A DNA stretch of 64,000 bases from Clostridium_AW malenominatum (GCF_039521365.1 NZ_BAAACF010000001.1:186001-250000); one strand, 5' to 3'. Shown: positions 27,087 through 36,422, counted from the stretch's first letter. Numbers and translations: made by a program. Notes: generated from the sequence alone by a model not told the origin.

Positions 27087-27494
27087 ATGAGTGAGAAAAA
27101 AAGTTTATTTGGAAATTTATTTGGTAGAAAAAAATCTAGTGGCTGCTGCAATACAGAGAGTGTTACAGAAGTGAAAGAAAGTTGCGGTTGTGAATGTGAA
27201 GGAGGAAATTGCGAAACCAATGAAGAAAACACACCTATAATTGAGGGCGCTATAAACATTAAAATTTTAGGTTCCGGTTGTAAAAGTTGTGTTACCCTTG
27301 CAGAAAACACTAAGTTTGCACTACTGCAAATGGGATTGGAAGCAAATATAGAAAAGGTTACTGATTTTGCAGATATCACAGCTTATGGAGTAATGTCAAC
27401 ACCAGCTCTTGTTGTTGATGAAAAGGTAGTGTCCTTTGGTAAGGTATTAAAACCTAATGAGATTGTTAAAATTCTCGAAAAGGTGGCGAAATAA
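27087..27494 (+). CDS. Thioredoxin-like protein with Cys-rich N-terminus
   Basis: A 135-residue protein. The last 80 residues are a small thioredoxin-fold domain (Thioredoxin_3 type) with the active pair GSGCKSC and the cis-proline stretch MSTPALVVDEKVVSFG. In front of it, residues about 19-40 hold a cysteine-rich segment (SGCCN ... SCGCECEGGNC) that could bind metal or arsenic. It is commonly found next to ArsP-like permeases and may reduce or carry the exported compound; that role is inferred. Confidence 0.85.
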   Translation: MSEKKSLFGNLFGRKKSSGCCNTESVTEVKESCGCECEGGNCETNEENTPIIEGAINIKILGSGCKSCVTLAENTKFALLQMGLEANIEKVTDFADITAYGVMSTPALVVDEKVVSFGKVLKPNEIVKILEKVAK

Positions 27495-27495
27495 T

Positions 27496-28020
27496 ATGGG
27501 TAGCGATTCCTCAAGTTGTTGTTCAAGTAACAATAGTTGCTGTTCACCAAGGGCAGAAAAAAAGATAATCACCATTGACTTTCTGTATCTTGACTTGAGT
27601 GTTTGTGAAAGATGCCAAGGAGCAGAGAATAACCTTGATAAGGCTATTGATGAAGTATCAGGAGTATTAAAGGCGGCAGGTTTTGAGATAATAGTAAATA
27701 AGATTAATGTAATCTCAAAGGAACTTGCTATAAAATATGAATTTTTAAGTTCTCCTACTATTAGAATAAACGGTAATGATATTGAATTAGAAGTTAAAGA
27801 ATCATCATGTAAGGAATGTGGAGATCTATGTGGTGATGATGTGGATTGTAGGATTTGGATGCATGAAGGTGTTGAATATAATGAGCCACCTAAAGAAATG
27901 ATAATTAATGCTATTCTTAAAGAAGTTTACGGAGATAGAAAAGCAGATACTGTTAAAAAGGGTGAATATGTATTACCTTATGATTTGCAGGTATTTTTTG
28001 ATGGATTAAACAATAAATAA
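27496..28020 (+). CDS. DUF2703-family cysteine-rich protein
   Basis: A 174-residue cytoplasmic protein. A cysteine-rich leader (SSCCSSNNSCCSP) is followed by a thioredoxin-like core with CxxC (SVCERCQGAENNL), 'FLSSPTIRINGND', and a second cluster CKECGDLCGDDVDCR. It matches the DUF2703 group seen in ars-type operons. ATG 27496 lies one base after the preceding stop, behind AGGTGG. It may be an arsenic or metal chaperone or thiol-transfer partner of the thioredoxin-like protein; that is inference. Confidence 0.75.
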   Translation: MGSDSSSCCSSNNSCCSPRAEKKIITIDFLYLDLSVCERCQGAENNLDKAIDEVSGVLKAAGFEIIVNKINVISKELAIKYEFLSSPTIRINGNDIELEVKESSCKECGDLCGDDVDCRIWMHEGVEYNEPPKEMIINAILKEVYGDRKADTVKKGEYVLPYDLQVFFDGLNNK

Positions 28021-28027
28021 ATATTTC

Positions 28028-28063
28028 GGTTAGGATGATAGTTAATCACCCTAACCTTTTTTT
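28028..28063 (+). terminator. Terminator of the first ars operon
   Basis: GGTTAGG (28028-28034) pairs with CCTAACC (28050-28056), followed by TTTTTTT. Confidence 0.85.
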
Positions 28064-28160
28064 AATAATAAGGAACATTTAATAATATAATGAATAAAAT
28101 ACCATATATAGAGAAGAATATATGTATAAGTTAATTCTAAGTTAATTTATAATAAGTGCA

Positions 28161-28189
28161 TTGACTATATATAGATGATGATATATATT
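28161..28189 (+). promoter_or_regulatory. Promoter of the second ars operon
   Basis: TTGACT (28161-28166) and TATATT (28184-28189) have a 17-base spacer and lie just upstream of the second ArsR dyad. Confidence 0.7.
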
Positions 28190-28190
28190 A

Positions 28191-28212
28191 TATATAGATA
28201 AATGTCTATATA
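28191..28212 (+). promoter_or_regulatory. Second ArsR operator
   Basis: A 10-2-10 dyad, TATATAGATA-AA-TGTCTATATA, has one mismatch. It shares the ATATAGATA / TCTATAT core and its position after the -10 with the operator at 25654, so the two ArsR proteins could cross-regulate. Confidence 0.65.
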
Positions 28213-28223
28213 GGGGTGATTAT

Positions 28224-28547
28224 GTGAACTTAAATTATGAAGATAATGCAAAGATTATTAAGGCACTTTCAGATAGCAATAGACTAAAAATAATTGATAT
28301 TCTATCTTGTGGAGAAAAGTGTGCCTGTGATATTTTAGAACATTTTGATTTTACTCAGCCTACGCTATCACATCACATGAAGGTGTTAATGGATTGTGGT
28401 ATTGTAGATTGTAGAAAAGAAGGATTGTGGAGTTATTATTCTTTAAACAGCGCTAATTGTAATAAATTAATTTTATTTATTATGAATCTTGTAACAGATA
28501 CAGATGAATGTATATGTAAAAATAAATCTAAATGTGAATGTAAATAA
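28224..28547 (+). CDS. arsR: ArsR-family repressor with Cys-rich tail
   Basis: A 107-residue repressor starting at GTG 28224 behind AGGGGTGA. It has the As(III)-binding CxC in GEKCACDIL and the recognition helix TQPTLSHHMKVL. Unlike the first copy it ends in a tail with four more cysteines (DECICKNKSKCECK), which may form a second metal site. It heads the arsD-arsA-oxidoreductase-acr3 operon. Confidence 0.92.
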   Translation: MNLNYEDNAKIIKALSDSNRLKIIDILSCGEKCACDILEHFDFTQPTLSHHMKVLMDCGIVDCRKEGLWSYYSLNSANCNKLILFIMNLVTDTDECICKNKSKCECK

Positions 28548-28568
28548 AAAAATAAGGAGATGGATTTT

Positions 28569-28940
28569 ATGAAAAAAATGATTATTTTTGACCCAGCTAT
28601 GTGTTGTTCTACAGGAGTTTGTGGACCAGGAGTTGATCCAGAGCTTTTAAGAGTATCTACTGTATTAAATAATTTAAAAAACAAAGGAATTATTGTTGAA
28701 AGACATAATTTAACAAGCAATCCTCAGGCTTTTGTTGATAATAAGGTTATCAACGAGTTATTAAATACTGAGGGGGTAGATGTTCTACCAGTAACCATCG
28801 TAGATGGTAAGATAGTAAAAACAAAAGCTTATCCAACAAATGAAGAGTTTTGCAATTTATTAGATGTACCTGAAGATTATCTAAAGCTCACTATAAAAAA
28901 ACCATCTAAAGGCTGCGGATGTACTGGTGGATGTTGTTAA
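28569..28940 (+). CDS. arsD: ArsD arsenic metallochaperone
   Basis: A 123-residue protein. The As(III)-binding cysteines are in DPAMCCSTGVCG (Cys12, Cys13, Cys18), the ArsD signature, and a C-terminal GCGCTGGCC cluster is also present. ArsD hands As(III) to the ArsA ATPase, whose gene follows. ATG 28569 is used because AAGGAGA overlaps the ATG at 28560. Confidence 0.95.
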   Translation: MKKMIIFDPAMCCSTGVCGPGVDPELLRVSTVLNNLKNKGIIVERHNLTSNPQAFVDNKVINELLNTEGVDVLPVTIVDGKIVKTKAYPTNEEFCNLLDVPEDYLKLTIKKPSKGCGCTGGCC

Positions 28941-28960
28941 TATAGAAAAGAGGGATTATA

Positions 28961-30706
28961 ATGTTCAAAAATTTTAATGTAACAGAGATAAAATTAACAA
29001 AATATTTGTTTTTTACGGGAAAAGGTGGAGTAGGTAAAACATCAACAGCCTGTGCCACAGCAGTGGCTTTAGCTGATGTAGGTAAGAAAATTATGCTTAT
29101 TAGCACAGATCCAGCTTCAAACCTACAGGATGTTTTTAATACTGAGCTTAATAATAAAGGGGTTCAAATTAAGGACGTACCAAACCTTGTGGTTGCTAAT
29201 TTTGACCCAGAGGAAGCAGCTGCTGAGTATAAAGAAAGTGTAATAGCTCCATTTCGTGGTAAATTACCAGAAGTGGTTCTAAAAAACATGGAGGAACAAC
29301 TCTCGGGTTCATGTACTGTTGAAATAGCTGCTTTTAATGAGTTTTCTACCTTTATAACTGATGATAAGGTTCAAAAGGATTTTGACCATATAATATTTGA
29401 TACAGCACCCACAGGACATACTTTAAGAATGCTACAACTGCCATCAGCCTGGAGTAATTTTATTAGTGAAAGTACCCACGGAGCATCTTGCCTCGGTCAG
29501 CTTTCAGGACTTGAAAGTAAAAAAGAAGTTTATAAAAATGCAGTGGAAAACTTAGCGGATAAGGAAAAAACTACACTTATACTTGTATCTCGCCCTGAAC
29601 CATCACCGCTTAAAGAAGCGGAAAGAGCATCTAAAGAACTTCAAGATATAGGGGTAAATAATCAAGTTTTAATAATTAATGGTGTTCTTGAAGAACATGA
29701 TGACTATCTTTCTAATGCTATTTATGAAAAACAACAAAATGCATTAAAGAATATACCAGAAGGGATTAAGTCGCTTGAAACCTTTAAAATACCTCTAAGA
29801 CCTTATAATGTGACAGGACTAGAAAACGTAAGAGCATTTTTAAATGATAACAATGTTAAATATAATAGTGAAAAATTAAATACTCATAATATACCTAAAT
29901 TAAATAATGTTATAGAAGATTTATATACTAGAAACAAAAAAGTAATATTTACCATGGGGAAAGGTGGAGTAGGTAAAACTACCATAGCTGCTGCTATTGC
30001 TTTAGGACTTGCTAAAAAAGGAAAGAAAGTACATTTAACAACTACGGACCCAGCAGCTCATTTAAAGTTTGTATTAGATGAGAGTTATGGTATTACTTTA
30101 AGCAGCATTGATGAAAAGAGAGAATTAGAAAGATATAAGGAAGAAGTATTAAGTAAAGCCAGGGAAACCATGAGTGATGATGATATTGCTTATGTTGAAG
30201 AAGATTTAAGATCTCCTTGTACTCAAGAGATAGCAGTATTTAGAGCTTTTGCTGAAATAGTTGATAGGTCAGAAAAGGAGATTGTAGTTATTGATACAGC
30301 ACCAACAGGACATACGTTGTTACTACTGGATTCTACTCAAAGCTATCATAAAGAAATTCAGCGTTCTCAAGGGGATATTCCAGAATCAGTTAAGAAGCTT
30401 TTACCTAAACTTAGAAATGAAGAGGATACAGAGGTTATTATTGTAACTATTGCAGAAACTACACCAGTTCATGAAGCCTTAAGGTTACAGGAAGATTTAA
30501 ATAGAGCTGATATTCATAGCAAGTGGTGGGTTATCAATTCAAGCTTCTATGCAGCTAATACCACAAATGATATTTTGAAGGTAAAGGCAAGTAATGAAGT
30601 GGAGTGGATTAACAAAGTAAATGAAATATCCAAAGGGAATTTTGCAGTTATAGAATGGATTCCAGAAGAAGTAAAAGGTGAGAAACTTGAGGAGTTGATA
30701 AAATGA
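28961..30706 (+). CDS. arsA: ArsA arsenite-stimulated ATPase
   Basis: A 581-residue ATPase with two homologous halves, each with a deviant Walker A GKGGVGKT (about 20-27 and 333-340) and a DTAPTGHTLR/L signal motif. Cysteines for the metalloid site are visible in LSGSCTVEI and THGASCLG (first half) and LRSPCTQEI (second half). It energises arsenite export by binding to the efflux pump, here an Acr3 rather than ArsB. It overlaps the next gene by 4 bases (ATGA). Confidence 0.96.
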   Translation: MFKNFNVTEIKLTKYLFFTGKGGVGKTSTACATAVALADVGKKIMLISTDPASNLQDVFNTELNNKGVQIKDVPNLVVANFDPEEAAAEYKESVIAPFRGKLPEVVLKNMEEQLSGSCTVEIAAFNEFSTFITDDKVQKDFDHIIFDTAPTGHTLRMLQLPSAWSNFISESTHGASCLGQLSGLESKKEVYKNAVENLADKEKTTLILVSRPEPSPLKEAERASKELQDIGVNNQVLIINGVLEEHDDYLSNAIYEKQQNALKNIPEGIKSLETFKIPLRPYNVTGLENVRAFLNDNNVKYNSEKLNTHNIPKLNNVIEDLYTRNKKVIFTMGKGGVGKTTIAAAIALGLAKKGKKVHLTTTDPAAHLKFVLDESYGITLSSIDEKRELERYKEEVLSKARETMSDDDIAYVEEDLRSPCTQEIAVFRAFAEIVDRSEKEIVVIDTAPTGHTLLLLDSTQSYHKEIQRSQGDIPESVKKLLPKLRNEEDTEVIIVTIAETTPVHEALRLQEDLNRADIHSKWWVINSSFYAANTTNDILKVKASNEVEWINKVNEISKGNFAVIEWIPEEVKGEKLEELIK

Positions 30707-32340
30707 GAATACTAGTGATAGGTGCCGTAGCATCGGGAACATCAGCCGCTGCAAAGGCTAGAAGAAATGATGATAAGGCAGAAATAGTAATATACGAAAA
30801 GGATAAGGATATTTCCTATTCAGGTTGTGGGCTTCCTTATTATATAGGTGGAGAAGTAGGGGATATTGGAGAACTCACACCAAGAGATCCTATATTCTTT
30901 AAAAAGAAATACAATATTGATGTTTTTATTGGCTATGAAGTGTTAAAGATAGATACAGAGAAGAAAGAATTATCCATTAAGAATCTAAGTACAGGTGAAG
31001 TATTTAAGGATAGATATGACAAGCTAGTTATTGCAACAGGTGCTACTCCTTTTATACCTAATGTAAAAGGGATAAACGACCCTAATGTATTTTTTTTAAG
31101 AAATGTTCAAAGTGCTAGAAATATTAAAAATTTCATAGATGAAAGAAAACCAAAACATGCAGTAATTGCAGGGACAGGATTTATTGGTTTTGAAATGCTT
31201 GAAAATCTAATGGAATATGGAATAAATGTTACTATTGTAGAAAAGCAAAGCAAAATAACACCAAATCTCGATGAAGATATGGCAATGTTTTTAGAAAATG
31301 CTTTAACTAAAAAGAATATTGCCATTATGAAGAACACTAGTATTGTCGAAATTTATGAAAATAAGGTGATTTTAGAAGATGGAAAAGAAATAGAAAGCAA
31401 TATGGTTATTATGGCCACTGGAGTAAGACCTAATGTGGGACTTGCTAAAGAAGCAGGAGTAGAGCTTGGAATTACTGGAGCAATAAAGGTTAATAACAGG
31501 ATGGAAACAAATATCAGAGATATTTATGCTTGTGGTGACTGTATTGAAACTTTTTCTTTAATCACCATGAAACAGGTATATAGACCTCTAGGTTCCACAG
31601 CAAATAAGACAGGAAGAATAGCGGGAGATGTGCTTACTGGTGGTACTTTAGAATATAGAGGTAACTTAAGTACTGGAATATTTAAGCTCTTTGATATGAC
31701 TATTGCAATTACAGGTTTATCTGAAAGGGAAGCTATAGCAGAAGGATATGATATAGTAACTTGCCATAATATTAAACCAGATAAACCAGATTATTTTCAT
31801 GGCAGAGAAATGGTCATAAAAGCTATTGCAGATAAGAAAACTCAAAAGCTATTAGGAGTACAAATTGTTGGGTATGAAGGTGTAGATAAGAGGATAGATG
31901 TATTTGCCACTTTAATTACTTATGGTGCAAAAGTGGAGGAACTTTTCCATTTAGATCTAGCCTATGCTCCACCGTTTTCAACAACTAAAGATCCCGTTCA
32001 CTATACAGGAATGATATTAGACAATGCCTTAAATAATCATAGGCCAATTATAACATCAGTAGAAGCTCAAAGATTGATAGCTAACGGTGAAAAAATACAA
32101 ATTATTGATGCTAGGGAAAATAAACAATACAATGAATCTCATGTGGATACAGCAGTTAGCATTCCTCATAGTAATTTAAGAGAAGAGTTAATAAACTTAG
32201 ATAAGGATGTTTTAACAATCACTTACTGTAATAAGGGAGTAACAGGAAACGCAGCGCAAAATATATTGATTAACCATGGATTTAAGAAGGTTTACAACCT
32301 TTCAGGAGGACATAAGTTTTATAAGGAGACAAAGAAATAG
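30703..32340 (+). CDS. CoA-disulfide reductase-type oxidoreductase with rhodanese domain, in the ars operon
   Basis: A 545-residue flavoprotein with the same layout as the product of 19100: FAD motif (LVIGAVASGTSAAAKARR), redox Cys42 in YSGCGLPYYIG, NADH motif (VIAGTGFIGFEMLENL), and a C-terminal rhodanese domain with Cys509 in TITYCNKGVTG. Its ATG overlaps the arsA stop, so translation is coupled. It may keep thiols reduced for arsenic handling, or act on thiolated arsenic species; neither is shown by sequence. Confidence 0.9.
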   Translation: MRILVIGAVASGTSAAAKARRNDDKAEIVIYEKDKDISYSGCGLPYYIGGEVGDIGELTPRDPIFFKKKYNIDVFIGYEVLKIDTEKKELSIKNLSTGEVFKDRYDKLVIATGATPFIPNVKGINDPNVFFLRNVQSARNIKNFIDERKPKHAVIAGTGFIGFEMLENLMEYGINVTIVEKQSKITPNLDEDMAMFLENALTKKNIAIMKNTSIVEIYENKVILEDGKEIESNMVIMATGVRPNVGLAKEAGVELGITGAIKVNNRMETNIRDIYACGDCIETFSLITMKQVYRPLGSTANKTGRIAGDVLTGGTLEYRGNLSTGIFKLFDMTIAITGLSEREAIAEGYDIVTCHNIKPDKPDYFHGREMVIKAIADKKTQKLLGVQIVGYEGVDKRIDVFATLITYGAKVEELFHLDLAYAPPFSTTKDPVHYTGMILDNALNNHRPIITSVEAQRLIANGEKIQIIDARENKQYNESHVDTAVSIPHSNLREELINLDKDVLTITYCNKGVTGNAAQNILINHGFKKVYNLSGGHKFYKETKK

Positions 32341-32354
32341 AGGGGGATTTTAAA

Positions 32355-33413
32355 ATGTCAGAAAGTAAAGAAGTTAAAGGGAAAGGGTTAGGAGTATTTG
32401 AAAGATATTTAACTCTTTGGGTTGCACTTTGTATTGTGGTGGGAATACTTATTGGTAAATTTATACCTGTTATACCACAAACCCTTAATAAATTTGAATA
32501 TTATAATGTTTCACTACCTGTAGCGATACTAATATGGCTTATGATATATCCAATGATGCTTAAAATAGATTTTTCTAGTATTGTTACTGCTACAAAAAAG
32601 CCAAAAGGACTGGTAGTTACCTGTGTGACTAACTGGCTTATAAAACCATTTACTATGTATGCTATAGCAGCATTCTTCTTCAAGGTTGTATTTAAAGCTT
32701 TTATACCAGCAAATCTTGCCACCCAGTATTTAGCAGGAGCAGTACTACTTGGAGCAGCTCCATGTACAGCCATGGTATTTGTATGGAGTTATTTAACAAA
32801 AGGGGATCCTGCATATACTTTAGTTCAAGTAGCAGTTAATGATTTGATTATTCTTATTGCCTTTACTCCAATAGTAGCATTTTTATTAGGAGTAAGTGAT
32901 GTTCCTCTATCCTACGGTACACTAATACTTTCAACTATACTTTTTGTAGTTATACCACTAGGATCGGGATTTTTAACAAGAAATGCTATTGTAAAAAACA
33001 GAGGATTAGACTACTTTAATAATGTATTTTTAAAGAAGTTTGATAATGTGACAATTATGGGATTGCTATTAACATTAGTTATTATATTTTCATTCCAAGG
33101 TGAGATTATACTAAACAATCCACTGCATATTCTTCTTATAGCAATACCTTTAACCATACAAACTTTCTTAATATTTGCCATTGCTTATGGATGGGCAAAA
33201 TTATGGAAACTACCACATAATATTGCTGCACCAGCAGGTATGATTGGAGCAAGCAACTTCTTTGAACTTTCAGTAGCAGTTGCCATTGCACTATTTGGAT
33301 TAACATCAGGTGCAGCTCTTGCAACAGTGGTTGGGGTACTAGTGGAGGTACCAGTAATGCTTACTCTAGTTAAAATAGCAAATAATACTAGAGAATGGTT
33401 TAAAGAACAATAA
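32355..33413 (+). CDS. acr3: ACR3-family arsenite efflux transporter
   Basis: A 352-residue, ten-helix carrier of the BASS superfamily. The ACR3 signature GAAPCTAMVFVWSYLTKGDPAYTLVQVAVNDL contains the essential cysteine of helix 4, and PAGMIGASNFFELSVAVAIALFG carries the conserved Glu. It exports As(III) across the cell membrane. It is last in the operon and ends before a clear terminator. Confidence 0.96.
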   Translation: MSESKEVKGKGLGVFERYLTLWVALCIVVGILIGKFIPVIPQTLNKFEYYNVSLPVAILIWLMIYPMMLKIDFSSIVTATKKPKGLVVTCVTNWLIKPFTMYAIAAFFFKVVFKAFIPANLATQYLAGAVLLGAAPCTAMVFVWSYLTKGDPAYTLVQVAVNDLIILIAFTPIVAFLLGVSDVPLSYGTLILSTILFVVIPLGSGFLTRNAIVKNRGLDYFNNVFLKKFDNVTIMGLLLTLVIIFSFQGEIILNNPLHILLIAIPLTIQTFLIFAIAYGWAKLWKLPHNIAAPAGMIGASNFFELSVAVAIALFGLTSGAALATVVGVLVEVPVMLTLVKIANNTREWFKEQ

Positions 33414-33437
33414 AGTATAAATATAAAAATTTCAATA

Positions 33438-33473
33438 CCCCATGCACTATGTATGGGGATTTTGCGTTTTATT
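33438..33473 (+). terminator. Terminator of the second ars operon
   Basis: CCCCAT (33438-33443) pairs with ATGGGG (33453-33458), and a T-rich stretch follows. Confidence 0.7.
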
Positions 33474-33598
33474 TAATATTACTCATTTCGATTTATTTTG
33501 ACAAAGATTTATAGCAAAAATTACATATTTAATATATAATAAAATAAAATATAAAGCTTAATTTGGGGTGAGTTAACGCAATAAAAGGGGAGAGCTTT

Positions 33599-34912
33599 AT
33601 GATTGAAAAATCTTATTTAAAAAAGGTGTGTCCATATAAAATAGTTATTAAGGTACTAATACTCCTTTGGTTTTCTTCTCTTCTTGCATTAGTAGTTTTT
33701 TCTCATAATAAAACTTCTGAAAGTATTAAGAGAGAGCTAGGCAACAAGGCTATGATAGTGGCAGTAGATTTAGCTGAGAGATTTGACGTGGATGAGAGGG
33801 AGTATAATAGGCTTCTTTCACTGAATTTCCGTGAACTGCTGAATGATTCTGTAAATATTGAATTTGAACAAATGACAAGAAATATAATGAGTTATTCAGA
33901 TATCAAGTATATATATATTTTATCAAATATTCCAGACTCTAAGGCTAAATATAAAGTAGAAAACGGGGAAGAAGAAATTTATGGTATGCCATTAGGCACG
34001 CTATTGAACGCTACTTACCTATTAGATGGGGTTGCCAGTTATGATGTAAGATTAGAAGATACTAATTGGGAATGGTATACGGATAAAGATAGATATACTG
34101 TAATGGACGAGGACACTACTATTGCATATAAAAGTGAGAAACCAGGATATTTTGTTTCTAGTAGCCCATGGGGGAATTACTTGACAGGATATGCACCTGT
34201 TTATTTAAGGGACGGAAAATATATAGGTATAGTAGGGGTAGATCTTTACATGAGTAAATATTCATCCCTAATAAGAAATAATTTGTACATAATAATTGGA
34301 TTTGTCCTTACTAATATTTTAATTGGATTACTGACTATTTACCTTTCTGTTAGACTTAAAAAAGTGGATAAGGAAATGAAAGAAAAAATTATAATCTCGT
34401 GCACCGATTGGTTAACATCAACCTTAAATAGATGTTCATTTATGGAGATACTTGAAACAGAGTGGGGCAAGAGTATTAAAGATAAGAAAATCATGTCTTT
34501 ACTTTTTATAGATTTAGATTTTTTTAAACAATATAACGATAATTACGGCCATTTGGCAGGAGATGAAAATTTAAGAAAAATTTCATTGCTTCTCAATGAA
34601 AAAACAGAAGCATATAGAGGAATAGTTGGAAGATACGGCGGAGATGAATTTATGATTTTACTGCCAAGTTTAAATAAAGAGAAAACTGAAAAGCTAGCTA
34701 ATGAGATAATTCAAGGAATGAAGGAAATAAATATTAAACATGAATATTCACTAATTAATAATTATCAGACGGTAAGTATCGGTGGGGTAAGCATTCTTCC
34801 AAATAACAGAATTTCCATAGAAGATTTAATCCACTACGCGGACACAGCATTATATGAAGCAAAAAAGGTTGGAAAAAACAAGGCAGTTATTTACGACAAA
34901 ATCCAAGTATAA
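33599..34912 (+). CDS. Membrane diguanylate cyclase (Cache-like sensor + GGDEF)
   Basis: A 437-residue protein. Transmembrane helices at about 18-38 and 227-250 enclose an outer sensor of Cache type (SSPWGNYLTGYAPVYLRDGKYIGIVGVDL). The C-terminal GGDEF domain has an intact RYGGDEF active site and FIDLDFFKQYNDNYGH. No RxxD inhibitory site is seen five residues before the motif. It should make c-di-GMP in response to an external signal. A TTGACA at 33498 could be its -35. The phosphodiesterase gene follows at once. Confidence 0.92.
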   Translation: MIEKSYLKKVCPYKIVIKVLILLWFSSLLALVVFSHNKTSESIKRELGNKAMIVAVDLAERFDVDEREYNRLLSLNFRELLNDSVNIEFEQMTRNIMSYSDIKYIYILSNIPDSKAKYKVENGEEEIYGMPLGTLLNATYLLDGVASYDVRLEDTNWEWYTDKDRYTVMDEDTTIAYKSEKPGYFVSSSPWGNYLTGYAPVYLRDGKYIGIVGVDLYMSKYSSLIRNNLYIIIGFVLTNILIGLLTIYLSVRLKKVDKEMKEKIIISCTDWLTSTLNRCSFMEILETEWGKSIKDKKIMSLLFIDLDFFKQYNDNYGHLAGDENLRKISLLLNEKTEAYRGIVGRYGGDEFMILLPSLNKEKTEKLANEIIQGMKEINIKHEYSLINNYQTVSIGGVSILPNNRISIEDLIHYADTALYEAKKVGKNKAVIYDKIQV

Positions 34913-34936
34913 TTAGTACACAAGGGGATGAAATGT

Positions 34937-36349
34937 ATGGAGATTATTCTTATTTGCATAATAGTAGTATTGTTAATATTATTACTGATTTTATTTTTGA
35001 AATATTGTAAAAGGGATATTTTAGAGCGTAAAGTAATGGAGGACAGGTTGTATAGATTGGCTTATTATGATACTTTGACAAAGCTTCCTAATAGAGCTTT
35101 TTTTGAGAAGAAGGTAAGCAAGATGTTAAAGGAGGCAGAAGAATCTGGAGAGAAGATGGCGCTGCTTTATTTTGATATTGATGATTTTAAAAATGTAAAT
35201 GAAATACTAGGTCACAAAATTGGCGATGAGTTATTAAAACATATTGTAAATATTATTAACACCTTTGTTAAGCCACCTAATTTTTGTGCTAGATTAAGTG
35301 GCGATGAGTTTGTTATTGTATTAAAGAAAATTATAGATAAAGATCTTATTATTAAAGACGTAGAAGATTTTTTAATGGAAATAAAAAAACCGTGGAATTT
35401 TGAAGGTAATGAGTTTTTTATAACTGTAAGTATGGGCATTGCAGTTTATCCAGAAGACGGCAGAGACTTAGAGAGTTTGTATAAGAATGTAGATGCTTCA
35501 GTTCATCATGTGAAATCTAGAGGTAAAGATGGATATGAGTTTTACGATTTTAATATGCAGGAAAAAACCTTAAAAAGAATAAGCATGATAAACAGTTTAA
35601 GAATTGCCATTGAAAATAAAGAGTTTACTTTATACTATCAACCACAAATAGAACTTCAAACGGGAAAAATAAAAGGTATGGAAGCATTGATAAGATGGTT
35701 TCATCCAAAGAAAGGACATATTCCTCCAGATCAATTTATTCCCTTGGCAGAGGAAGTAGGATACATAAGACAAATAGATCAATGGGTTATTGAAACTGCT
35801 TGTAAGCAAAAGAAGCTATGGAATGAAAAGGGATATAACTTTGGGAAAATATCAGTAAACATATCTAGCAAAATGTTAGTACAGGAAGATTTTGTTGGAA
35901 TTTTAAAAAATACCTTAAATGAATGTGGCTTAGAGTATAGTGAGCTGGAAATTGAAATTACAGAAACGGCTATAATATATGATTTAGATTCTGTAATAAA
36001 AATTATTGAACAATTAAGAGGAATAGGTGTAAGTATTGCCCTAGATGACTTTGGAACAGGCTATTCTTCCTTAACCTATTTGAAGAAGCTCCCTATAAAT
36101 GTATTGAAAATTGATAGAGAATTTATACAAAGTATTATAAATAACAACGAAGAAGAATTTATTGTAAAGTCAGTTATAAAGCTTGCCCATAATTTAAAAC
36201 TTCAAGTTATCGCAGAGGGTGTTGAGACCATGGAACAAGCTACTTTTTTAAAAGAGGATGGATGTCAGGTTGGTCAAGGATATTTATTTAGTAAGGCTGT
36301 ACCTCCAGAAGAAATTGAAAAGTTATTCTCTAGTGGAAAAATAATATAA
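34937..36349 (+). CDS. GGDEF-EAL protein, probable c-di-GMP phosphodiesterase
   Basis: A 470-residue protein with one N-terminal transmembrane helix, a GGDEF domain and an EAL domain. The cyclase motif is altered to SGDEF, so synthesis is doubtful and the domain may only bind GTP. The EAL domain looks complete: MEALIRW, the DDFGTGYSSL loop, KIDREFI and VIAEGVET. It probably breaks down c-di-GMP made by the upstream cyclase. ATG 34937 is used because AGGGG lies 9 bases upstream; ATG 34928 is inside that site. Confidence 0.92.
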   Translation: MEIILICIIVVLLILLLILFLKYCKRDILERKVMEDRLYRLAYYDTLTKLPNRAFFEKKVSKMLKEAEESGEKMALLYFDIDDFKNVNEILGHKIGDELLKHIVNIINTFVKPPNFCARLSGDEFVIVLKKIIDKDLIIKDVEDFLMEIKKPWNFEGNEFFITVSMGIAVYPEDGRDLESLYKNVDASVHHVKSRGKDGYEFYDFNMQEKTLKRISMINSLRIAIENKEFTLYYQPQIELQTGKIKGMEALIRWFHPKKGHIPPDQFIPLAEEVGYIRQIDQWVIETACKQKKLWNEKGYNFGKISVNISSKMLVQEDFVGILKNTLNECGLEYSELEIEITETAIIYDLDSVIKIIEQLRGIGVSIALDDFGTGYSSLTYLKKLPINVLKIDREFIQSIINNNEEEFIVKSVIKLAHNLKLQVIAEGVETMEQATFLKEDGCQVGQGYLFSKAVPPEEIEKLFSSGKII

Positions 36350-36422
36350 AAATTCATAAATAAAATAAGGTATAAAAGGCAAAGATATATTGATGAAAAT
36401 ATATTGATAGAGGAGAATGACT

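Noticed and set aside
33474..33598. A c-di-GMP riboswitch before the cyclase gene, prompted by the AACGCAA string and the function of the gene.
   Set aside because: The conserved core (GGCAAACC-like segment and paired stems) is absent.
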